Shown here piece after piece: positions 32,701 through 38,660 of a stretch of 38,660 nucleotides of DNA. The notes below the pieces were generated by a model, which was not told the DNA's origin, did not search any database, and saw only the letters and a program-made list of their open reading frames with translations. Each line of letters starts with the position of its first letter. The first letter of the stretch is position 1. This DNA is from a bacterium (GTDB lineage: Bacteria; Hydrothermota; Hydrothermia; UBA1063). The position numbers and the translations under genes were made by a program. The stretch lies in the NCBI GenBank assembly GCA_030019025.1, contig JASEFR010000001.1, forward strand, positions 17,761-56,420. Direction: 5' to 3'.

Positions 32701-33651
32701 ATGGAGATGCGAATAAAGAGAAAAGATCTTCTGGGTCTTGAAGACCTTACAAGGGAAGAGATTGAGATTATCCTTGAAACTGCAATATCTATGAGAGAAA
32801 TTCTGGAACGGCCTATTAAGAAAGTTCCTACACTAAAAGGGAAAACCGTTGTGAATATGTTTTTCGAGCCATCTACCAGGACTCAGTCCTCCTTTGATCT
32901 TGCAGCTAAGAGACTTTCTGCTGATACCGTGAGCGTTTCCACGAAGGGTTCAGCGGTTCAAAAAGGTGAATCTCTTCTGGATACCCTGTTGAATATCGAT
33001 GCTATGAAAGCTGATGCTTTTATCATTCGACATTGGGCCTCTGGAGCTCCCCATTTTCTGGCAAGACACACAAAAGCAGCGGTGATAAATGCAGGTGACG
33101 GAACGCACGAACACCCTACTCAGGCTCTTCTCGATATGCTGACGATGCAGGACAGGTTTGGCAAAATTGAAGGCCTGAATGTCTTAATTGTAGGTGATAT
33201 TCTTCATTCAAGGGTTGCTCGATCCAATATTTTCGGACTTAGAAAATTGGGTGCCAATGTGACCTTAGCTGGTCCTCCTCCGCTTTTGCCTGAGTACTTT
33301 AAAGAATTTGGTGTTGAGATTTGCTACGATATTGATGAGGCAGTAAAGGGTAAAGACGTTATTATGGCTCTTAGGATCCAGAGGGAAAGATTAGAAGAAG
33401 CTTATTTCCCAACTATTCGTGAGTACAGAATGTATTTTGGTATAACCAGAGAAAGGTTAAAAAGAGCCAGTAAAAATGCTGTAATCATGCACCCTGGGCC
33501 TGTAAACTGGGGGGTAGAGCTGGACTTTGATCTTCTTCAAGAAAGGGAGTCTTTGATTTTAGACCAGGTTACCAACGGTGTTGCAATAAGGATGGCAGTT
33601 TTGTATCTTTTTATACGAGGAGAAAAAGTCCATGAGGAAAAAGCTCTTTAA
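32701..33651 (+). CDS. pyrB: Aspartate carbamoyltransferase catalytic chain
   Basis: 316 aa. Condenses carbamoyl phosphate and aspartate, the first committed step of pyrimidine synthesis. Motifs: FEPSTRTQSSFDLA (carbamoyl-phosphate site STRT), GTHEHPTQALLDMLT and MHPGPVNWGVE. Starts 12 bp after glnA with TAAGGAG upstream and overlaps pyrC by 20 bp. No pyrI regulatory chain is next to it, as in unregulated or pyrC-associated forms. No PyrR-type attenuator is seen because the gene sits inside a long operon. Confidence 0.95.
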   Translation: MEMRIKRKDLLGLEDLTREEIEIILETAISMREILERPIKKVPTLKGKTVVNMFFEPSTRTQSSFDLAAKRLSADTVSVSTKGSAVQKGESLLDTLLNIDAMKADAFIIRHWASGAPHFLARHTKAAVINAGDGTHEHPTQALLDMLTMQDRFGKIEGLNVLIVGDILHSRVARSNIFGLRKLGANVTLAGPPPLLPEYFKEFGVEICYDIDEAVKGKDVIMALRIQRERLEEAYFPTIREYRMYFGITRERLKRASKNAVIMHPGPVNWGVELDFDLLQERESLILDQVTNGVAIRMAVLYLFIRGEKVHEEKAL

Positions 33652-34909
33652 AGGTGGAATGGTGGTTGATGTAAAGGGGCAAAAAGTTTTAAAAGCTGAT
33701 GTTTTGGTTGATGAAGGGATTATCGTTGCTGTTGAACCTTCCATTGATTTGTCTGATGCAGAAATTATTGATTGCAATGGTCTTATGCTTATTCCTGGAC
33801 TTGTGGACATGCACGCTCATCTTAGAGAGCCTGGAGAAGAGCATAAGGAAGATATTGGAACGGGGACTTTGGCGGCTATTCATGGTGGGTATGTAGCTGT
33901 TGTCTCTATGCCAAACACAAATCCACCTTGCGATAATAGAAGTGTCGTAGAATACATTATAAGAAGGTCTAAGGAAGAGGATAAAGCTGAAGTTTTACCT
34001 TGTGGTGCAATAACAAAGGGTAGAAAGGGTTTGGAATTGGCAGAGCTCGCTGATATGCATGAAGGCGGTGCGGTCGCCTTTTCCGATGATGGAACTTGGG
34101 TTCAGCACAGCGGTGTTATGAGGAGAGCCCTTGAATATGTTAAGTTCTTTAATGGTTTCGTTATTTCTCATGCAGAAGATAAAGCTTTAACCTATATGGG
34201 GCTTGCTAACGAAAGTGCAATCACTACGAAATTGGGTCTTCGAGGGATGCCCGTGGCTGCTGAGACCATAGCCATTTTCAGGGATTTAGAACTCGCAAAA
34301 CTTACAGGCGGTCGTTTGCACATCGCCCATGTGAGTTCTAAAAGCAGTGTTGAACTTATAAGAAAAGCAAAGGAAGAAGGAATAAAAGTGACGGCTGAAG
34401 TTACACCACATCATCTTTTGTTTGATGAAAGTAAGCTTGTTGAATACGATACTAACTACAAAGTTAACCCTCCATTGAGGAGTGCAGAGGATAGAGAAAC
34501 CCTTCTTGAAGCACTCAAGGAAGGAGTTATTGATGTGATTGCAACAGACCATGCTCCGCATGCCGATTTCGAAAAGATGGATGAATTTAATGCTGCGCCC
34601 TTCGGTATGATATGGCTTGATTTTGCTTTTACTGTTTTGTACGACAATCTTGTCAATTCAGGGAAGATAGATCTTTTCAGACTTGTGAAGAGTATGAGCT
34701 TGAGGCCTGCCGAGATATTGGGACTCCAACAACTCGGTGTCATTGAAAAGGGTTACCGAGCCTCTTTCTTCGGGTTTAATCCCGATGCAAAAGTTAGAAT
34801 TGATAGAGAGTTTATTAAATCAAGGGCATATAATACCCCTTTGTATAATTCTGTGGTAAAGGGTAAAATTGAGTGGACAGTCAAAGATGGGAAAATTTAT
34901 AGACACTGA
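33632..34909 (+). CDS. pyrC: Dihydroorotase, class I
   Basis: 425 aa amidohydrolase. Cyclises carbamoyl-aspartate to dihydroorotate. Metal and substrate residues are visible in LVDMHAHLREPGEEHKEDI (HxH), SMPNTNPPCD, HAEDKALT, HIAHVSSKSS and ATDHAPH (the catalytic Asp). GAGGAG precedes the ATG, which lies inside pyrB. The length and EPGxEHKED form mark the monomeric-type class I enzyme found in pyrBC operons. Confidence 0.95.
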   Translation: MRKKLFKGGMVVDVKGQKVLKADVLVDEGIIVAVEPSIDLSDAEIIDCNGLMLIPGLVDMHAHLREPGEEHKEDIGTGTLAAIHGGYVAVVSMPNTNPPCDNRSVVEYIIRRSKEEDKAEVLPCGAITKGRKGLELAELADMHEGGAVAFSDDGTWVQHSGVMRRALEYVKFFNGFVISHAEDKALTYMGLANESAITTKLGLRGMPVAAETIAIFRDLELAKLTGGRLHIAHVSSKSSVELIRKAKEEGIKVTAEVTPHHLLFDESKLVEYDTNYKVNPPLRSAEDRETLLEALKEGVIDVIATDHAPHADFEKMDEFNAAPFGMIWLDFAFTVLYDNLVNSGKIDLFRLVKSMSLRPAEILGLQQLGVIEKGYRASFFGFNPDAKVRIDREFIKSRAYNTPLYNSVVKGKIEWTVKDGKIYRH

Positions 34910-36257
34910 AAGATACCATTCAATTGCTCAGGATATAATTAAGGCTTCAAATGGGCAAGTCGTAGAAGTAATGATCGTTCACTCGATTCAAGACAACGCC
35001 AGATATATGGAGAGCACAATTACCCAGTATGGAAGGATTAATGAACTTTTCGTTACCGTCAGGGTAAGATTTGGGAATAAAAGTGGTGTCGCTACTACCA
35101 ATTGCATTACGAAGGATGGCCTTTTAGAGGTAGTGAAAATGGCTGAAGAAAGTGCATTAAACGCAAAAGAGGATCCATTCCTGCCTGATCCTGAGGAACA
35201 GAAGGAATTGGAGCATGAACAGGTTGACCCTGCTGTGGCTGAAATGGGTTCTGATGATAAGTGTAGGTTTCTTGGTAGAGTCTTTAAAGAATTTTCTGAA
35301 GACTTCATTTTCCACGGCATATTAAGGTCCAGTCTGAATTATGTTGGAGTTTTCAACAATTTAGGTCTGAAAGCCGACTTTTCCTACACTGCTTTAAACC
35401 TGACAATGGTTGTTGAAGATGCGGAAGAAAAAGATACTTTTTGGCTACAACACACGAGTCCCGACCTTGATTCTTTAAATTATGATAAGTATTCTCAGAG
35501 GATAAGGGAATTTCTAAAAATGGCATATCCGGATGTTCATGTAAAACCAGGGAAATATACAGTGATACTTTCACCCTATGCTCTAAAAGAGGTCTTTGAC
35601 TTTATGCAATATGTTGGTTTTTCAGCTTCTGCGCTTGAGATGGGAATATCCTTTTTGAAGGGCATGGAGGGGGAAAAAGTATTTGCCGAAGGTTTTACTT
35701 TAGAAGATAGGCCTTTAAGGAAGGAGAACTTTTCAATGCCTTTTGATTTTGAAGGGGTTAAGAAAAAGAATCTCACTATTTTTGAGAACGGTGTTTTCAA
35801 ACATTTTATCTACGATAAGAAACTTGCAAAAAAGTTGGGAAAGAGAACAACTGGTCATGCTTTCGACCTGATAAATTCATTTCCATTGGCGGGGCATTTG
35901 GAATTGAGGGGTGGTGAAAAGAGCGTACAGAAACTCATTGAAGAGTCACCAGATGTTATATACATAACGAGGCTCCATTACGTTAATGTACTTGATCCCA
36001 CAACATTTACTTTAACAGGGATGACAAGAGATGGAACCTTCAGAGTAAGACACGGGAAGCAATGGTCAAGGCTACCTAACTTGAGATTTCAGGTAAGTTT
36101 TAAGGAACTTTTCAATAATATAACTGGAATTTCAAGGGAGAGGGAGTATGTAGGGCAACCAGAGTCTTACACTTTGGATCTTCCCGCGGCGGATCTTTTA
36201 CCATACATTCGGTGTGAGGGCTTTAACGTGATTGGATTCAGCACAGAAGAGGGTTGA
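34887..36257 (+). CDS. TldE/PmbA-like protein of the TldD/PmbA family
   Basis: 456 aa from the ATG at 34887 (MGKFIDTERYH); an upstream TTG is less likely. Overlaps pyrC by 23 bp. The C-terminal half has the family fold: GKYTVILSPYALKEVFDFMQ, FDFEGVKKKNLTIFENGVFKHFIYD and RTTGHAFDL. I find no HExxxH/HExxxD zinc motif of TldD, so this is the non-catalytic TldE/PmbA side of the heterodimeric protease that trims peptides such as microcin precursors and CcdA. The usual TldD partner is not next to it in this window. Confidence 0.8.
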   Translation: MGKFIDTERYHSIAQDIIKASNGQVVEVMIVHSIQDNARYMESTITQYGRINELFVTVRVRFGNKSGVATTNCITKDGLLEVVKMAEESALNAKEDPFLPDPEEQKELEHEQVDPAVAEMGSDDKCRFLGRVFKEFSEDFIFHGILRSSLNYVGVFNNLGLKADFSYTALNLTMVVEDAEEKDTFWLQHTSPDLDSLNYDKYSQRIREFLKMAYPDVHVKPGKYTVILSPYALKEVFDFMQYVGFSASALEMGISFLKGMEGEKVFAEGFTLEDRPLRKENFSMPFDFEGVKKKNLTIFENGVFKHFIYDKKLAKKLGKRTTGHAFDLINSFPLAGHLELRGGEKSVQKLIEESPDVIYITRLHYVNVLDPTTFTLTGMTRDGTFRVRHGKQWSRLPNLRFQVSFKELFNNITGISREREYVGQPESYTLDLPAADLLPYIRCEGFNVIGFSTEEG

Positions 36258-36991
36258 TGGTTAAGCTTATACTTTTTTTTCAGGCTTTTACCAGTTATCC
36301 TTATGAACGGATAGTGTTTTCGCCCTTTGCAATTGCGAATGAGAGAGGATTTTTGATGCAGGAGTATTATAATCCTTCCGTTTTCTGTGGGATTGTTATT
36401 TACCCTGCGGGGTTAAAGAGTTTTTCCTCGGGTTTAAGCACCAAAAATTTTGGCTTCAATATTGGGCTTCTCTCGACGGGAAAGGTAGAATCTTACGATT
36501 ATTATGGGCAGAAAGTAGGTGATTACAGCGCAGGCATTTTACGAGGCAGTGCGGAGGTTAAGATTTCATCCGACTTAGTGAATTTTAGTTATTCGTTAAA
36601 TGGTATTCGTGCTTACGGCCCCGATTTCAGTGAATCGAGAGCCTGGGTAAATATTGATTTTTACAGAAGTCTTTTTGCTTTTGAAAGCCTGTCTTTGGGA
36701 TTAACTCTATCCTACGAGTCAGCAGTAAGTCTTTATTTGTTTGGCCCTTACCATTTTGTTGGTGGCGATTTTTACAGCGTTAACGATTACGAGGTTAAGT
36801 CAGCCTTTTACTGGTCATCTAAGTTTGCAGGTTTCCTCTTTGGATTTTCATATGCAAACTTATGGGGAGAGAACTTATTTAAGCCCTTTTTTTCCTTAAA
36901 GGTAAGGCACAAAAATCTTGGTATTTACTATTTTTACCGAATTGAAAAAGAAACTAATGACATAGTTGGCATCTTGATTTGCTACGAATAA
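36257..36991 (+). CDS. Putative small outer-membrane beta-barrel protein
   Basis: 244 aa from the ATG at 36257, whose A is also the last base of the previous stop (TGATG). MVKLILFFQAFTSYP is a short export-like leader. The rest is strand-rich with alternating aromatics (SLGLTLSYESAVSLYLFGPYHF, FAGFLFGFSYANLWG) and Gly/Ser turns, like PorV-type or generic 8-10-strand barrels. I do not recognise a specific family. It is tightly coupled between tldE and smpB. Confidence 0.75.
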   Translation: MVKLILFFQAFTSYPYERIVFSPFAIANERGFLMQEYYNPSVFCGIVIYPAGLKSFSSGLSTKNFGFNIGLLSTGKVESYDYYGQKVGDYSAGILRGSAEVKISSDLVNFSYSLNGIRAYGPDFSESRAWVNIDFYRSLFAFESLSLGLTLSYESAVSLYLFGPYHFVGGDFYSVNDYEVKSAFYWSSKFAGFLFGFSYANLWGENLFKPFFSLKVRHKNLGIYYFYRIEKETNDIVGILICYE

Positions 36992-36992
36992 G

Positions 36993-37460
36993 ATGAAGAA
37001 AAAACCTGAAAGAATCATCGTGAAAAACCAGAAAGCCTACCACGATTATGAGATTCTGGAGACTTATGAAGCGGGGATTGTTCTAAGGGGTAGTGAAGTT
37101 AAGTCAATTAAAGAAGGCAAGGTTTCACTGAAAGAGGCATATGCCGACATAATTGATAATGAGCCTTACATTCTCAATATGCACGTGACGCCTTATGAAA
37201 AGGATAAGGTTTCCAAACTAAATCCGACGCGGCCAAGAAAATTATTGCTCCATCGTTATGAGATAAAAAGGCTCATTGGGAAGATTAAGGAGAGGGGACT
37301 AACTTTAATACCCCTGATGATTGTTGAGAAAAGAAACTTAATAAAGGTTGTTCTTGGTCTTGGTCGGGGCAAGAAACTATATGAAAAGCGGGAAGAAATT
37401 AAGAAGAGGATTGTAGAAAGGGAAATTCAAAGGGCTATGAAGAAGGAGTTCGATTACTAA
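36993..37460 (+). CDS. smpB: SsrA-binding protein
   Basis: 155 aa. Binds tmRNA and brings it to stalled ribosomes. Family landmarks: VKNQKAYHDYEILETYEAGIVLRGSEVKSIKEGKVSLKEAY, NMHVTPYE, RPRKLLLHRYEIKRL, GLTLIPL and the C-terminal LGRGKKLYEKRE basic region. Starts one base after the previous stop. No tmRNA gene was recognised in the window. Confidence 0.96.
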   Translation: MKKKPERIIVKNQKAYHDYEILETYEAGIVLRGSEVKSIKEGKVSLKEAYADIIDNEPYILNMHVTPYEKDKVSKLNPTRPRKLLLHRYEIKRLIGKIKERGLTLIPLMIVEKRNLIKVVLGLGRGKKLYEKREEIKKRIVEREIQRAMKKEFDY

Positions 37461-37461
37461 A

Positions 37462-38660
37462 ATGGAATTAAAAATTTTTAAAGGAACCCTTCCCAATGGT
37501 CTCAGAATTGTGGTAAATGAGGATGATGATAGCACAATGATAGCAGCGGCTCTTCTTTACGAAGCCGGAAGTAGAACGGAGCATGAAGGAATTACGGGGA
37601 TTTCGCACATACTGGAACACATGATGTATAAAGGAACAAAAAATATAGGACCAGAAGAGTATTCAAGAAGAATTCAGAGACTTGGTGGATATGACAACGC
37701 CTACACTACAAAGGATTACACTATATATTACGTTTATTTGCCTCCAGGAACTCTCGAGGAATTTCTAAGTATGGAGGCCGATCGAATGGTTAATTTAGAA
37801 TTGAGAGCTTTTAAAGAAGAGATGGAAGTTATAAAGGATGAGAGAAGGTATTCATCGGTAGATAATCCTCTTGAGTATTTTATGGAGGAATTCTGGAAGA
37901 GGCTTTTTAAGGTTCATCCCTATCGTTTCCCAGTTATTGGGCTTGAAAAGGATTTAGACAGAATTAAAGAGGATGATGTACTCGATTATTACAGAAAATT
38001 CTATACCCCCGAAAATGCAATTCTTGCGGTGGCGGGAAAGATAAAGTTTGAAGAAGTTAAAGAATTGGCATATAAATATTTTTCCTCTGTAGAGAAAAAC
38101 AGAAAGCCCGAACTTTCAATACCTGCTGAACCTGAGCAAAATCAAAAAATTGAATTTGAAGTAAAGAGGAAAAATTCAACTCCAATTATTGCTATGGGGT
38201 TCAAGATTGTTTCCTTTGGACATCCTCTTGTGCCCACCTTTGATGTTTTGAGTGAGATGATGTGTGGTGGAAAATGGGGAATTCTCGTTAGAGAGCTGGT
38301 TTATGAAAGAAATATTTTTGCTTCACTAAAGTGCGAAACAAGCTATCTAAAGGATCATGGAATTTTTGTACTGGTGGGATTACCTTATCCTGGAATTGAA
38401 ATTAAAGACGCATTGTCTATTCTTGAAGAAAAATTTTATATGGTCATTAGGAAACTCGATGAAAGTTACTTAATTACGGCGAAAAATAAGCTTCTAACTG
38501 AGTACTATTTTGACCTTGAATCAGTGAGGGATTTGGTTTTTAACCTGGCTGAGTATGAACTTATGGGCAAATTGGAGGATATTACAAGATATCCTGAAAG
38601 TTTGAAAAAAGTTACTTTGGAAGAAGTAAAGGAACTTTTTTCTAAGTATTTCGCTGTGGA
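37462..38660 (+). CDS. M16-family zinc peptidase, N-terminal part (runs off the window)
   Basis: The frame starts at the ATG one base after the smpB stop and is open to the right edge (about 399 codons). The inverted zinc motif HxxEH is HILEH (49-53), and the third-ligand region is KEEMEVIKDERRY (~118-130). GTLPNGLRIVVNE and GISHILEHMMYKGT are typical of the mitochondrial-processing-peptidase/pitrilysin-like N-domain; TPENAILAVAGK continues the fold. M16 peptidases degrade small peptides; many in Gram-negative bacteria act in the periplasm, but no signal peptide is evident here. The rest of the gene lies outside the window. Confidence 0.92.
   Translation, partial: MELKIFKGTLPNGLRIVVNEDDDSTMIAAALLYEAGSRTEHEGITGISHILEHMMYKGTKNIGPEEYSRRIQRLGGYDNAYTTKDYTIYYVYLPPGTLEEFLSMEADRMVNLELRAFKEEMEVIKDERRYSSVDNPLEYFMEEFWKRLFKVHPYRFPVIGLEKDLDRIKEDDVLDYYRKFYTPENAILAVAGKIKFEEVKELAYKYFSSVEKNRKPELSIPAEPEQNQKIEFEVKRKNSTPIIAMGFKIVSFGHPLVPTFDVLSEMMCGGKWGILVRELVYERNIFASLKCETSYLKDHGIFVLVGLPYPGIEIKDALSILEEKFYMVIRKLDESYLITAKNKLLTEYYFDLESVRDLVFNLAEYELMGKLEDITRYPESLKKVTLEEVKELFSKYFAV

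Noticed and set aside
1-38660. CRISPR array, rRNA, tmRNA or insertion sequence with transposase
   Set aside because: No regularly spaced repeats, no rRNA-like or tmRNA-like stretch and no transposase gene were seen.

Overview
The window looks like a chromosomal segment of a thermophilic, Gram-negative-type bacterium from an uncultured lineage. Several proteins resemble outer-membrane beta-barrels (DUF5916 type, PorV-like, a small barrel at 36257). GlyRS is of the bacterial alpha2/beta2 type, and the proteins are rich in Lys, Glu and Ile. The mix (two DUF5916 proteins, a PorV-like gene, type I glutamine synthetase, a large Clp ATPase) suggests a candidate phylum near the FCB/WOR-3/Hydrothermae groups. 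That placement is inference; no rRNA is present to test it.

Layout. 1-6571: tail of a DUF5916 barrel, an MBL-fold hydrolase diverging from glyQ-glyS, and an amino-acid permease fused to a PTS EIIA domain. 6626-8740 (minus): a small coiled-coil gene and a restriction-modification pair (DpnII-type nuclease, methyltransferase). 8941-10311 (minus): an MFS transporter. 10607-12677 (plus): rlmB-type methyltransferase, YhaM-like HD/OB nuclease and a HEPN protein. 12664-14203 (minus): peroxiredoxin, a stripped-down ATP-dependent ligase domain and an unknown protein, each overlapping the next by 4 bp. 14342-16878 (minus): a three-gene ABC-2 exporter. 17097-18574 (minus): a decayed PorV-like gene with three frameshifts plus a small remnant. 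18841-22417 (plus): an intact DUF5916 protein and an ArsB/SLC13-type carrier, ending at a bidirectional terminator shared with an unusual 999-aa Clp ATPase (22459-25458, minus).

25702-26296 is a tRNA region. tRNA-Asp is followed at once by an 80-aa GIY-YIG nuclease gene and then by a 5'-truncated copy of the same tRNA, so the nuclease lies between direct repeats like a very small mobile element. tRNA-Gln follows. 26466-29056 is a compact operon: ArsR repressor, two-cluster ferredoxin, DGC-domain putative metal-binding protein, CSC-motif permease and CxxC thioredoxin. It ends at a strong hairpin and looks like a redox-linked metal or metalloid export system.

29149-38660 is one long plus-strand run with very tight spacing: cell-wall amidase, murI, glnA, pyrB, pyrC, a TldE/PmbA-like protein, a small barrel protein, smpB and the start of an M16 peptidase.

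A recurring feature is predicted leaderless transcription. At least six genes have a sigma70-like promoter whose -10 box ends only 6-8 nt before the start codon, with no Shine-Dalgarno site. Other genes have clear AGGAGG sites, so both initiation modes seem to be in use. Candidates for something undescribed are the tRNA/GIY-YIG element, the OB-less ligase domain with its unknown partner, and the Clp ATPase with two large insertions.
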